A stretch of 64,000 nucleotides of DNA from Dietzia sp. NCCP-2495 (GCF_026011735.1 NZ_BRVN01000002.1:124001-188000), one strand, 5' to 3'. Positions 17,574 through 25,649 are shown, counted from the first letter of the stretch. Notes: generated from the letters alone by a model not told the origin. A program made the numbers and translations.

Positions 17574-18793
17574 GAATCCTCCGTCTGATTCGGCAGTGGT
17601 CGTTTCGGGGGCAGGCTGTACCGCCTACGAACTTCTTCCTCGAGGTCCTTGTCCGGCAAGATCACGCCCGAGTTCGTCAAGATCGACAGGGATTCGGCGG
17701 TCAGTTCCTTCTTGGAGCCGATCGGATCGAACACCAGCCGCGGGTACGGCCCGCCAGTCGAGTCGAACGCGATGTCGACCATCTCTTCGATCAGGTACTT
17801 GTTCGCGACCGTCGCGATCTGTTCACCGATCGTCTGCAGCGACTGAATGAACATGTCCAACTGGGTCTCAGCGAGCGCGTACGAACCGCCCTTGCCGTCC
17901 AAGTTCAGGACGTGCGCCAGTCCGGCTTTCGTGATCTCCCGGTTGTGGAAGTCGATCGCCTCACGCGGCGACACGAGCTGGCCCTTCGTGCCCGCGATCT
18001 CCAGCTTCGCCCCGAATGGGATCGACGCCCCGGCCTCCGACCCGGCACGCAGACCAGCCGCAAGCTTCTGGCCCCGATCCAGCTCCTCCCGGTCTTCCGG
18101 GTTGGCCGTCGTGTACACCGGCACACCCATGCCGTTGCGCTCAAGCACCTGCGCCTCGAGACGCATCAGTTGGTCCTTGAGTACCCAATGCTTGTAGGCG
18201 GGCCGAAGCATCGACGTCCCGGTCCAGTCCTGCACCACCGGGTCATGCACGTACACCAACAGTCGCTCCACAGGGATGACGATCGGCTTCGCGTCCCTCG
18301 CCCCAGGGCGGGGATTCTGCTCAATCGACTCCAGCCCGCCGTCATCAGCGATGTTGATCTTCGCGATCGTGTCCGGCATCCGCGGCGCCAGTTTCCACAA
18401 CCTGTCCCGGCCGTCAACGATCTTGTACACCTTCTCGAAGAACATCACACCGTAGGTGAGGGACTGCAGTGCCCAGTACAGGTGCTCCTGCCACGACACA
18501 TGCCCACCCGACGACGACACCGGATTCGAGCCATCATCACCCAACACCGGCAGTCGAAGATCCTCCGCCACCAACTGCACCCGCGCCACGTCCGCACCAT
18601 TCGGGTCAATGCGCCACGTCGTGCGCTGCGGCGGCAACGTGACACCCTTGATCAGGCTCTTCACCTGCGCGTCCTCACGCACCATGCGGGAGTACTGCCG
18701 CACCGACTGCGGCCACTTCAACTCGAAGTTCGTCTCCGCCAGACGGGAAACCCCAACCGGCTTCGCATACCCAGTCTCAGTAGTGTCGGCCAT
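17570..18793 (-). CDS. Portal protein (DUF935/Mu gp29-like)
   Basis: A 407-residue protein from ATG 18793, with Shine-Dalgarno AGGGGGTGAG; a GTG six bases earlier is possible. It contains the conserved portal region LTYGVMFFEKVYK and IVIPVERLLVYVHDPVVQDW. A following helix reads LMRLEAQVLERNGMGVPVY, and the crown region carries ALAETQLDMFIQSLQTIGE. This matches the DUF935/Mu gp29-like portal family used by many actinophages. It forms the dodecameric DNA gate. Confidence 0.86.
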   Translation of the reverse strand: MADTTETGYAKPVGVSRLAETNFELKWPQSVRQYSRMVREDAQVKSLIKGVTLPPQRTTWRIDPNGADVARVQLVAEDLRLPVLGDDGSNPVSSSGGHVSWQEHLYWALQSLTYGVMFFEKVYKIVDGRDRLWKLAPRMPDTIAKINIADDGGLESIEQNPRPGARDAKPIVIPVERLLVYVHDPVVQDWTGTSMLRPAYKHWVLKDQLMRLEAQVLERNGMGVPVYTTANPEDREELDRGQKLAAGLRAGSEAGASIPFGAKLEIAGTKGQLVSPREAIDFHNREITKAGLAHVLNLDGKGGSYALAETQLDMFIQSLQTIGEQIATVANKYLIEEMVDIAFDSTGGPYPRLVFDPIGSKKELTAESLSILTNSGVILPDKDLEEEVRRRYSLPPKRPLPNQTEDS

Positions 18794-18802
18794 ACTCACC
18801 CC

Positions 18803-20368
18803 CTAGAAACTCATCGACTGCCACGACGACCCCGAACCAACCGGGACCGCAGGAACCGACTTCAACGGCGCCGCATTCACAACCAGCGGCTTGAACACCG
18901 ACACACCCCACGTCGCGTGAGTCAGCGCCACCAACTGCGACACCTCACCCGAATGGCGCTCCCACGCCTTCGACCCGTCAGAGAACTCCCGGAGTCGGGC
19001 CTGCTCAAGAGCGGACACGAGCCGAGGATCGTCGTCGTGAGTGGCCTTGCCCTCACGCACCTGGACGAGGAAGTCGCGGCACGCCTCTTTCACGTGGGTC
19101 AGGGTCATCGACGTCACCTCGATCCCCGCGTCCTCGAGCGGGATCCGGAACGCGCCGGCCGCGGACTTCGGATCCAACAGCACCGCGGTCGGCGTCTCAC
19201 GCGCCTTGACCGACTTGATGCGGGACACGATCTCCGCACGATCGAACGGGCCGTGATAGATCACCTGAGCGTGAACACCGGTCGCGGTCTTCACCCCCTG
19301 GGCGATCGACGCGAACTTCTCATCGGGGGTCGCCTCCACCGCCAACACGAAGTGCCCGGCACGGACAGGGGAACGATCCACCAACTGCCCCCAGACATCC
19401 AGATCAATCTCCGGGCCGAACTCGTCAGCGGCGGCCCGCTCCTCGAACCAGACGCCGCGGCCCAGCGCATCAACGTCGAACGCGAGTCGGCCACGGTCGG
19501 TTGCCATGCCCCGCATGTTCTTCCGAATCTTCTCCGCGGTCTTGATCACGCCGTAAGACGGGTTCGCGTACTTCCACGTCGCCTCATCCATGCGGTCCAT
19601 GTCTTCCGGCGCCATGTACTCGATGAGGAACATCTGCGGGTCATCCCCGGCCAACGCCTGACGACGCAGCCCGGACAGCACCTCGCCTTTCGGCATCTCA
19701 TCCGCGTTGACCGCCGATGACACGTAGAGCGTCTGCGGATCCTCGGCGGCGTCCTGCGCGTAGTTCAGCGCGGACATCTCGCCCTCGGAGAGGTTGTACG
19801 CCTCGTCGTAGACGGCTAGGTCCAGCTTGGTCAGGCCCCGACCTGTATCGGGGGAGCGGGTCGTGAACGTGACCGTACCGCCGTTGTCGAACACCAGGAC
19901 TCCCTCGCCCTGGGAGCACGTTTTCTTGACGATCCGCCGGCGCAACGACGGTCGGGACCAGATCATCGCCAGCGTCCGCTCGTACATCTCCTTCGCGGTC
20001 TTCCACCTCTGGGCGGTGTAGAACACCTTGTGCCCTGCCAGCATGGTGCGCCGGATGATGACGGCGGAAACGAGCTCGGACTTACCGTTCTGCCGCGTGC
20101 AGATGAGCACCCCGTCGGTGTGCGTCCACCGCCCCTCAGCGGTAGTCGCCTCGATCAGCCGAACAGACCCGCCCTGCCACGGCATCAACGGATGACGGAT
20201 CCGCTCCATTAACGTGATCGTCTTCTCGCCCAACGACCAGTCGCCCGGAGTGGCGACAAGATGATGCGGCTCCTGACGACCGGTCAGCGTCGGCCACGAC
20301 TCCATCCCCGCCGACCAGAAGTCAGAGCCCAGCGAGGTCGTCGCCTCCATCTCCCGCACCGCCGTCAT
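18803..20368 (-). CDS. Terminase large subunit
   Basis: About 521 residues from ATG 20368 (SD AGAAGG), overlapping the small-subunit gene by 47 bp. The N-terminal ATPase has Walker A TRQNGKS at residues 91-97 and Walker B LDLAVYDE near 183-190. The C-terminal RNase H-like nuclease region includes FVLAVEATPDE and AVLLDPKSAAGAF. It powers DNA packaging and cuts the concatemer. Start choice is by Shine-Dalgarno; an internal ATG (20350) is less likely. Confidence 0.93.
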   Translation of the reverse strand: MTAVREMEATTSLGSDFWSAGMESWPTLTGRQEPHHLVATPGDWSLGEKTITLMERIRHPLMPWQGGSVRLIEATTAEGRWTHTDGVLICTRQNGKSELVSAVIIRRTMLAGHKVFYTAQRWKTAKEMYERTLAMIWSRPSLRRRIVKKTCSQGEGVLVFDNGGTVTFTTRSPDTGRGLTKLDLAVYDEAYNLSEGEMSALNYAQDAAEDPQTLYVSSAVNADEMPKGEVLSGLRRQALAGDDPQMFLIEYMAPEDMDRMDEATWKYANPSYGVIKTAEKIRKNMRGMATDRGRLAFDVDALGRGVWFEERAAADEFGPEIDLDVWGQLVDRSPVRAGHFVLAVEATPDEKFASIAQGVKTATGVHAQVIYHGPFDRAEIVSRIKSVKARETPTAVLLDPKSAAGAFRIPLEDAGIEVTSMTLTHVKEACRDFLVQVREGKATHDDDPRLVSALEQARLREFSDGSKAWERHSGEVSQLVALTHATWGVSVFKPLVVNAAPLKSVPAVPVGSGSSWQSMSF

Positions 20369-20666
20369 CGCCCTGCCTTCTCTCGATTTCGGCAAGGAGC
20401 TGTCGGAACACCGTCGTCAACTGCCGCTGCTCCGACACCGCCGTGTCCAGCTTCAGCACCAACTCCCCGTCAAAGTCCGAACGGAATACCCGGCACCATG
20501 AATCCGCATCACCTGACGTCAACGCGTGCAGCCGATCCAGACGATCCTTGATGCGCGCCGCCTCAACGACCAGCGACGTCGTCGAGTACTCGTCATCCGG
20601 CCGGGACAGCGCCCCGTGCAACTCCGTCCCACCCGGGCCGAACTCGTCCACCACCGTCACCTCCAA
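20322..20666 (-). CDS. Terminase small subunit
   Basis: A 114-residue protein directly upstream of TerL. It begins MEVTVVDEFGPGGTELHGAL and contains EYSTTSLVVEAARIKDRLDRL and a helical C-terminal part, ending in a Gly/Asp-rich tail. This is the style of actinophage TerS. Its job would be recognising the packaging site. Assignment is mainly positional, helped by the helix-rich oligomerisation segment. Confidence 0.7.
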   Translation of the reverse strand: MEVTVVDEFGPGGTELHGALSRPDDEYSTTSLVVEAARIKDRLDRLHALTSGDADSWCRVFRSDFDGELVLKLDTAVSEQRQLTTVFRQLLAEIERRQGDDGGAGDGGDDLAGL

Positions 20667-20756
20667 ACCCGCAACTTTTCGGGCCGTACAAAAAAGCCTG
20701 ACTACCGGCGGGGGGCTGTCAGGAGCGGTACCCCTTCAAGATTTGTGGGGGGTGGG
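20667..20756. other. Noncoding gap, candidate cos site
   Basis: These 90 bp lie between TerS and the packaging-type HNH gene, with no ORF. The stretch is G-rich on the plus strand (CGGGGGGCT, TTTGTGGGGGGTGGG) with an A-run. In phages with an HNH gene next to terminase, the cohesive-end site lies in this interval. The specific cut cannot be read from one copy; this is positional inference. Confidence 0.35.
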
Positions 20757-21113
20757 TCAGATGAGGGGTTGCACTCCGCTGGGGAGGCCGTGGGGGTCGC
20801 TGGGTGTCGCTGTGGCGGCTTGGCGTTCGAGTTGGCGTGCTCTGCCCATGCGGCGGTTGCATCGTCCGTGGGTTAGCCGTGAGGGTTTGTGTCCGCGGCG
20901 GCTGGTCTGGTCTTGGAGTTGGTCTTCGTGGTCAGCTTCGAGGGCCATGCCGTCGTAGTTGCGGGTCTTGTCTCGCCACATGGGTTTGCCGCAGTGTTCG
21001 CCGTTGATGACCGCGGGGCATGGTGTGCCGTCGCGGTGTGTGCGCATGAGACGGTCGCGGTGGACTTGGTGTTCCCTGTACCCGTACCCGCGTGCTGTCG
21101 TGCCGGTGGACAT
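20757..21113 (-). CDS. HNH endonuclease beside terminase
   Basis: A 118-residue protein beginning MSTGTTARGYGYREHQVHRD. It has a Cys pair (CPAVINGEHCGKPM), the catalytic core ALEADHEDQL, and a closing THGRCNRRMG. HNH proteins encoded immediately next to TerS/TerL in HK97-like phages work with terminase in cos cleavage. It should therefore be essential rather than a mobile homing nuclease. Confidence 0.82.
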   Translation of the reverse strand: MSTGTTARGYGYREHQVHRDRLMRTHRDGTPCPAVINGEHCGKPMWRDKTRNYDGMALEADHEDQLQDQTSRRGHKPSRLTHGRCNRRMGRARQLERQAATATPSDPHGLPSGVQPLI

Positions 21114-21126
21114 GGCCGGTCCTTGG

Positions 21127-21405
21127 CTATCTAGATTCTGGATTGGGTGTGGTCATCTCGGTGCGCCACGCCTTGTCGAGTCTCGACTGTGCCAGCACGT
21201 CCGGAGAGATGGAGGGCTCACCCTTGGGGATGATCTCGAGGTCCGCGGTGAGGATCGGTAGCGACACGATCGGAATGGCGTGGGCCTCGTCGACGCTCTC
21301 GACGTCGGGGCCGCGCTCTGCGATCGCGTAGGGGAACTCGATGCCGTCGATGTACACCTTGTGTTGCTTGCGGTCGATGGTGATCTTCTTTGCGAGCTCA
21401 GGCAT
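21127..21405 (-). CDS. Small conserved-style phage protein
   Basis: 92 residues from ATG 21405, with SD GAGGAG seven bases away; the longer frame to 21570 runs through noncoding DNA. It begins MPELAKKITIDRKQHKVYID and has a beta-rich first half (VYIDGIEFPYAIAERGP). It is the first late gene after the noncoding block at 21.4-21.6 kb. Function unknown. Confidence 0.65.
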   Translation of the reverse strand: MPELAKKITIDRKQHKVYIDGIEFPYAIAERGPDVESVDEAHAIPIVSLPILTADLEIIPKGEPSISPDVLAQSRLDKAWRTEMTTPNPESR

Positions 21406-21629
21406 TGTCCGCTCCTCGTGTGGTTTGGCCCGGTCGGTCGCGTGTCGCGTGTGTATCGCGCCCTCGCTCGATGGCGGGGCCAGTGGGGGAGTGAGCGCGG
21501 ACGGCGACGACCGGGAGACTAGGGGTCGTGGCCCGGTGTGGTCACGGGATACGACTAAAGCGAGCCGCATCCAATGGGGACGGGGCTCGCTCTAGACGTC
21601 AGTCTAGCACACAGTTCAGACAGTGCAGG
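21406..21629. promoter_or_regulatory. Early/late junction, noncoding
   Basis: 224 bp without a gene. It holds a terminator-like hairpin for the early operon (21557-21591) and a perfect inverted repeat CTAGAC-gtca-GTCTAG (21592-21607). It must also carry the promoter for the late operon, though no convincing -35/-10 pair was seen. A phage-encoded activator, perhaps one of the regulators in the early operon, may act here (inference). Confidence 0.55.
21557..21591 (-). terminator. Terminator of the early operon
   Basis: On the minus strand the stem AGCGAGCC/GGCTCGCT (21591-21584 with 21566-21559) is followed by TTTAG. It lies 39 bp downstream of the stop at 21630, the last early gene. The T-run is short, so efficiency may be moderate. 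Confidence 0.55.
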
Positions 21630-22283
21630 TCAAGCAGGTTTCGCTTTCTGGCGGCGCATGTGGGCGATCACCTCCCGCGGCGAGTACACACCCTTGCCCG
21701 GCTGGGGGCCGAACCTGGTCACATGGTTGCGTCGGCCCCAGTTGCGGATCATGTCGGCGGTCGGCTTGCACTGGCCGTGTGTCCATTCGGCTACCAGTTC
21801 GGCGCAGGTGGGGGCGTCGACCTTCGCGTGGGTCATCCCTTCGCGGCGTTGTTCCGGGGTGTAGTCGGCGAGCAGCTTCTCCGGTGGTGGGGTGGTGATC
21901 GTTTGGACGATGCGTGCCCAGCGGCCCACCTCGGTGGCGCAGTCCTCAGCCCACGGCTGCTGTGCCACCCGGTGGGAGTGGTAGCGCAGATGCAAGGCGT
22001 AGCCGGCGACGTCGGCAATGGTGGGCATGGGGATGCCGGTGTCGGTGCGGAGGTTGTCGCACCAGCCTTTGAGGCAGGCGGTCATTTCCTCTGAGACGGA
22101 CAGGGCTCCGATGTTGAGTGGTGGTCGACTGTCGGGGACGTTGGGGTTGCGGGCTGCCCTTCCTCCGGGTGGTGATGTCTCCCGTCGTGCGATGCGGAGC
22201 AGTTCGGTTGAGGATGTGGCGATGACAGTGCAGTCGCCGGCGAGGAGTTGGGTTCGGTGGTCGTCGAGGAATGTGTCAGTCAT
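21630..22283 (-). CDS. Phage protein with C-terminal DNA-binding-like region
   Basis: 217 residues from ATG 22283, with SD GGGAG in the previous gene; the longer frame is not needed. It begins MTDTFLDDHRTQLLAGDCTV. A helical middle follows, and the C-terminal ~60 residues (CAELVAEWTHGQCKPTADMI, then RNWGRRNHVTRFG and YSPREVIAHMRRQK) have the look of a helix-turn-helix/winged-helix module: helix, turn, helix, then a YS-R-V wing. It is the last early gene, next to the late promoter region, so it could be the late-gene activator. That role is inference. Confidence 0.6.
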   Translation of the reverse strand: MTDTFLDDHRTQLLAGDCTVIATSSTELLRIARRETSPPGGRAARNPNVPDSRPPLNIGALSVSEEMTACLKGWCDNLRTDTGIPMPTIADVAGYALHLRYHSHRVAQQPWAEDCATEVGRWARIVQTITTPPPEKLLADYTPEQRREGMTHAKVDAPTCAELVAEWTHGQCKPTADMIRNWGRRNHVTRFGPQPGKGVYSPREVIAHMRRQKAKPA

Positions 22284-22456
22284 GGTGTCTCCCATTCGAC
22301 GTGGCCTGCCTGCACAACCCAATCCGGTGTGTGGTCGGGGTGTACGGCGCAGAGTTGGTTACGTGTCCCCGCCACACCTGCCGCCCAGGTGCGGTCGTCG
22401 GTGACGATGGTGCCCTCATTGCGGCTGGGGGAGTGCGCCCGGAACACGGTGGTCAC
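22280..22456 (-). CDS. Small early protein (58 aa)
   Basis: A short gene between two others. The GTG at 22456 overlaps the upstream TGA (GTGA), and its own TGA overlaps the next ATG. The 58-residue product begins MTTVFRAHSPSRNEGTIVTD and ends with HVEWETP. The tight overlaps at both ends are the main support. It contains one Cys and one Trp-rich segment. Function unknown. Confidence 0.6.
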   Translation of the reverse strand: MTTVFRAHSPSRNEGTIVTDDRTWAAGVAGTRNQLCAVHPDHTPDWVVQAGHVEWETP

Positions 22457-22794
22457 GATTCCTCCCTGAGAGCGGCAGCGATGGTGTTGCGTACCTGGTG
22501 TGCAGCCTCTTCCAGCCCGTACTCGTAAGCCTGCTCAGGGTTAGCGCGGTACGCTTCCTCTAGCCCCTCGCACACGTCGAGGACGGCCCGGAGAGCAGCC
22601 ACCAGGGCCGGGACCGTAGTGCGGGCGTCCGCGATGAACTCGGCATTGCCAGGCCACGCCGTTGGGTGCATCGACCCCGGAATGTCGACGTGGGAGATGC
22701 CGGGGGTCTGATCGTTCGGGTACGCCACCCACGGTCCGTCGGTGGCGCTAGATGCTCTGCGCTCGATCTGGTCGAGTCGGTCACTGATCGACAT
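22453..22794 (-). CDS. Actinophage early protein, unknown function
   Basis: 113 residues from ATG 22794 with SD GGGAG. It begins MSISDRLDQIERRASSATDG, and the middle carries GNAEFIADARTTVPALVAAL followed by a helical C-terminus. The 'AEFIADAR..VPALVAALR' pattern is recurrent in actinophage and prophage proteins of unknown role. Its first codons repeat those of two neighbouring genes. Confidence 0.65.
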   Translation of the reverse strand: MSISDRLDQIERRASSATDGPWVAYPNDQTPGISHVDIPGSMHPTAWPGNAEFIADARTTVPALVAALRAVLDVCEGLEEAYRANPEQAYEYGLEEAAHQVRNTIAAALREES

Positions 22795-22928
22795 CAGCAA
22801 CTCCCATCGCAGTAGCAGTAGAAACACTCATCACAGTCACTCTTCCCGGCTGCGCATTCCCCCGTGGTCACGCCGTCAGCGTCAACTGGGTTGTCGCACT
22901 CGGGGCACGTGCGGTCACTGATCGACAT
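22794..22928 (-). CDS. Cysteine-rich mini-protein (44 aa)
   Basis: A 44-residue protein from ATG 22928, ending TGA overlapping the next ATG. Eight cysteines are spaced C8, C11, C25, C32, C35, C38, C40, C44. The N-terminal CPEC and CDECFYCYC segments could bind one or two zinc ions as rubredoxin- or zinc-ribbon-like knuckles. The start region is shared with the flanking genes (MSISD). Function unknown. Confidence 0.65.
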   Translation of the reverse strand: MSISDRTCPECDNPVDADGVTTGECAAGKSDCDECFYCYCDGSC

Positions 22929-22930
22929 GA

Positions 22931-23140
22931 CTACTCGCCCCTCTCGCGACGTTCGACAGCCTCGGCAACGTCAGTGCCCAGGAACTCGGCCAGGGCGATC
23001 CGCACGATGTGTTTCGTCCGGTCGCGGGATTTGTGGGACTGGAAACCGCACAGACATTGGGTGCCGTGAATGTGGTGGCGGCTCTCGATGCTGTACACCG
23101 CGTGCCAGGCGTTATCCACTATCGGGTCACTGATCGACAT
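22931..23140 (-). CDS. Small early protein with MSISD start
   Basis: 69 residues from ATG 23140, beginning MSISDPIVDNAWHAVYSIES. It contains HHIHGTQCLCGFQSHKSRD, a possible Cys/His metal site, and an acidic C-terminus ending ERRERGE. The longer frame to 23362 would overlap the neighbour entirely. The 16-bp start region recurs at 22794 and 22928. Function unknown. Confidence 0.6.
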   Translation of the reverse strand: MSISDPIVDNAWHAVYSIESRHHIHGTQCLCGFQSHKSRDRTKHIVRIALAEFLGTDVAEAVERRERGE

Positions 23141-23372
23141 GATGGGCCTCCTCGGCCTCGTAGGGACTGGTCGGTTCTGGCTGGCTGGCAGGGGCCATTT
23201 GTAGCCACTCGTAGCATTCGGCCCACCCCTCGGTCCATGCGTGGTCGAGCATGGGCATGATCCGTCCTGCCACCCGCCAGCAGTTGCACAGTGGCCCACC
23301 GAACGGGCTGCCGTCCTTGGCGTGATCCGACCCCGCGTGCCACACGCGGGCCACACGCTCACGGGCCGTCAT
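23127..23372 (-). CDS. Small early protein (81 aa)
   Basis: 81 residues beginning MTARERVARVWHAGSDHAKD, with three Trp in WAECYEWLQMAP. The stop overlaps the next gene's start region by 14 bp, and its start overlaps the upstream gene by 4 bp. It has a CNCW motif. No family recognised. Confidence 0.6.
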   Translation of the reverse strand: MTARERVARVWHAGSDHAKDGSPFGGPLCNCWRVAGRIMPMLDHAWTEGWAECYEWLQMAPASQPEPTSPYEAEEAHHVDQ

Positions 23373-23698
23373 CGGTCGGCCCTCACCTTGCGATAGCGGT
23401 CGAGGTACCTAGAGGCGGCACCCTTAGCCGCGCCACCCCCATGCTCAGCGTGATCTGTGGCCCACTCGATAGCGTCGTCGAAACTCACGCCCTCATCTGG
23501 GTCACCACACCAGTCGTAGACGCGGCCCAGGATGCGGTCGGCCTCGCACCCTTGGCATGTGAGGAAGTCGTAGACGTGGCCGTCGAAGACGTTGCTGGAG
23601 CGCGTATAGGTTTCGCCAGCGGAGATGGTCCCGTGACACAGTGAGCAGTGGTGAGCCTTGCGTGCCGTGGGGGTCGACTGTCGGAGTTGCTCGATCAC
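23369..23698 (-). CDS. Zinc-ribbon phage protein
   Basis: 109 residues, GTG start at 23698 in a GTGA overlap. A zinc ribbon is formed by CSLCHGTI (residues ~18-25) and CQGCE (~48-52). Between them, AGETYTRSSNVFDG is the recurring linker of actinophage zinc-ribbon proteins. The C-terminal half is helical and basic at the end (SRYLDRYRKVRADR). It probably binds nucleic acid or protein; function unknown. Confidence 0.7.
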   Translation of the reverse strand: MIEQLRQSTPTARKAHHCSLCHGTISAGETYTRSSNVFDGHVYDFLTCQGCEADRILGRVYDWCGDPDEGVSFDDAIEWATDHAEHGGGAAKGAASRYLDRYRKVRADR

Positions 23699-24669
23699 TG
23701 GTCTGCCTCCTGCCCGAGAACGTGGCGGGCCATGCCGATGAGCATCTCCACGCCTTCTGGCTCCTGTTCGTCAAAGTCGATTCCCCCGGCCTGGGCGAGC
23801 TCCCGCGCCTTCTCCAGCACCGGGTCGGTGCCCTGCCCAGTCGAGACACCAAACAGGTCGCACACGGCATCGGTCGAGACTTCAATGTCTCCGCTGGTGT
23901 ATCCGAATCTGCGTTGGAAATAAGCGGCCCTGATTGCGCCCTCTACGTCCTCGCGGGTGACGGCGGGGGCGGGCTTCATCTCCGTAACGGCCTCAGCGGT
24001 CTCCGCAAGCCACGTGATGCGCTCGAACACGCGGCCCGCGTAGGTGTGGTCTGCCTCGGGCAGGAGGTCCATCCGCAGTGCTGGGTGATCTGCGATGCGC
24101 TTCCATGCCGCCGCGTCCTGGTTCGTCTGACTGTACGGGTCAGCCAGTCGGGCTTCGGCAGCCTCAGCGCGGGCCTTCCACTCCATGTGCGCATCGGCGG
24201 ACCGCTGGTGAGCGTCACGCGACCCCGCGAGCGCCTTCTCCAACTGCTCGGCGCGGGTGGCGGCGGTGTCGCGGGCGTTCTCTGCCTGCTCGGCGCGGGC
24301 GACCGCAGCATCACGCTCCGACTCCAACTCTCGCCGGTTCCGAGTCCACGCCTCCCGCTCTGTCGCGTGCTTCCGACGGCGCTCCTTCAGATCGTCAACC
24401 TGGCGGCGCAGATCATCCCGCTCCCGCTCGGCGTCCTCGGCGCGGTTGGCCCGCTCCCGCGCCTCGTGCTCCCACTTCTTCCACTGGTCACGTGCTTGGT
24501 CGCGTTCCTGCTCCACAATCCCGTGAGCACGACGCCAACGATCCGCCTCGCGCTGCGCCTCATTGCGTTCAATGTTCGCCTTGATGCGGGCCTCGTCCAG
24601 CGCCACCTTCTCCTGGTCCGGGTTGCTCAACTCGTGCATGAGTTGCTCTGCGGTCCATTTGTTCACCAT
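23695..24669 (-). CDS. Long coiled-coil early protein
   Basis: 324 residues beginning MVNKWTAEQLMHELSNPDQE. Residues ~25-185 are an almost unbroken heptad-type coiled coil rich in Arg, Glu, Ala (RDAAVARAEQAENARDTAAT). A short globular C-terminal domain follows. The coil could dimerise or act as a spacer or scaffold. The last codons give the QEADQ stop that recurs in this operon. No family recognised. Confidence 0.65.
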   Translation of the reverse strand: MVNKWTAEQLMHELSNPDQEKVALDEARIKANIERNEAQREADRWRRAHGIVEQERDQARDQWKKWEHEARERANRAEDAERERDDLRRQVDDLKERRRKHATEREAWTRNRRELESERDAAVARAEQAENARDTAATRAEQLEKALAGSRDAHQRSADAHMEWKARAEAAEARLADPYSQTNQDAAAWKRIADHPALRMDLLPEADHTYAGRVFERITWLAETAEAVTEMKPAPAVTREDVEGAIRAAYFQRRFGYTSGDIEVSTDAVCDLFGVSTGQGTDPVLEKARELAQAGGIDFDEQEPEGVEMLIGMARHVLGQEADQ

Positions 24670-24776
24670 GTCGGGGTTCCTTCCGCGAGACGTGAGATTG
24701 TCGGCCAGCCAGACCAGGCCGGCAGGTAGGGGATGTGGGCGAGCCAGTCGCGGGCCACCGAGTCGCGGGCGGTCAC
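24663..24776 (-). CDS. Small early protein (37 aa)
   Basis: 37 residues from GTG 24776, overlapping the upstream TGA (GTGA). It begins MTARDSVARDWLAHIPYLPA and is Trp- and Pro-rich (PAWSGWPTI). Its stop overlaps the coiled-coil gene start by 7 bp. Short but fully integrated into the overlap chain; the longer frame to 24860 is not needed. Function unknown. Confidence 0.5.
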   Translation of the reverse strand: MTARDSVARDWLAHIPYLPAWSGWPTISRLAEGTPTW

Positions 24777-25048
24777 TGGTCCTCCCTCAATCCGAGTCGC
24801 TGCACGATTTGCTCCTGCAACTCGGCACCAGTCGTATCGAGGCCACGGGTCGGTTCCCACATGAGGAACTGCAAGAGCGTGGCAGTGCGCTGCTCATGTG
24901 CCAGGGCCAGGACTGCTTGGGTGTTGGCCGCGAGGGCGATAGCAGTCATGGTCGCGTCTGTCTCGCCCTCCCTCTCTAGCCAGTCGTTCACCTGGTCGTT
25001 GAGGTCGTCGACGCACAGATTGTGCGGGTTTCCGGGGAGTGCGGTCAC
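24773..25048 (-). CDS. Small helical early protein (91 aa)
   Basis: 91 residues from GTG 25048 (GTGA overlap), beginning MTALPGNPHNLCVDDLNDQV. It is mostly helical (ATMTAIALAANTQAVLALAH) with an acidic, Gln-rich end. A TGA-coupled SD (CAGGAGGCAGAACA) precedes it. Function unknown. Confidence 0.6.
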   Translation of the reverse strand: MTALPGNPHNLCVDDLNDQVNDWLEREGETDATMTAIALAANTQAVLALAHEQRTATLLQFLMWEPTRGLDTTGAELQEQIVQRLGLREDQ

Positions 25049-25287
25049 TGTTCTGCCTCCTGGGTGATGACGTCGATCTCGGTGGTGGCAGTGACGTCGC
25101 GGTGCCGGCCGGAGGACAGGCCGAGGGTGCGGACGCCCTGCTTCGGTCGGTAGATGGATTCGAGGACACCGAACTGGCGTTTGCCGCCCGTGTAGAAGGC
25201 GATGTGCTTGCCGAGGTGGGTGTCGTCGAGTTGTCCGGCGAGTAGGCAGGTGATGGCGGCGTTGGAGGTGCCGGAGGGGGTGGTCAT
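25045..25287 (-). CDS. Small early protein (80 aa)
   Basis: 80 residues beginning MTTPSGTSNAAITCLLAGQL. It has a beta-rich core (HIAFYTGGKRQFGVLESIYR) and ends with ITQEAEQ. Its start overlaps the nuclease gene by 4 bp. No family recognised. Confidence 0.6.
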   Translation of the reverse strand: MTTPSGTSNAAITCLLAGQLDDTHLGKHIAFYTGGKRQFGVLESIYRPKQGVRTLGLSSGRHRDVTATTEIDVITQEAEQ

Positions 25288-25649
25288 GGTCTGCTCCCGG
25301 TGATGAGGGCGATGAGGTCGGCGACCTGCATGACGCAGACCTGTTGAAGGGGGTCGGTGATGCCGCGGCGTTTGGCGATAACTACGCCGGCGGTGGCGTC
25401 GTCGTTGATGCGTTCGGTTTCGGCTTCGTCGAGCCAGGGGCCGATGAGGTAGCGGCCGCCGTAGTCCTTGACCTCGACGACCACGCGCTTGCCGGTGTGG
25501 GTGCGCAACCCGCCGATGTCGCCCTTGTCCGCCGCGCCTGTCTTCACCCGGCGGTCGACCCGGTCGTCGACGTGATGGGACAGGCAGTCCGCGACCATCC
25601 GCTCCATGCGGGAGCCGGCGGCCTTAGCCGACGATCGTGAGCGCGACAT
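25284..25649 (-). CDS. PD-(D/E)XK nuclease, Holliday-junction-resolvase-like
   Basis: 121 residues from ATG 25649, whose A is shared with the SSB gene stop. It begins MSRSRSSAKAAGSRMERMVA. The core motif is DKGDIGGL (Asp44), then VVVEVKDY (Glu59-Val-Lys61), a textbook PD-(D/E)XK layout with Glu16 in the preceding helix. The arrangement matches Hjc-like resolvases and phage VRR/RecB-type nucleases. Beside SSB and the replication genes, a role in resolving recombination or replication intermediates is likely. Confidence 0.75.
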   Translation of the reverse strand: MSRSRSSAKAAGSRMERMVADCLSHHVDDRVDRRVKTGAADKGDIGGLRTHTGKRVVVEVKDYGGRYLIGPWLDEAETERINDDATAGVVIAKRRGITDPLQQVCVMQVADLIALITGSRP

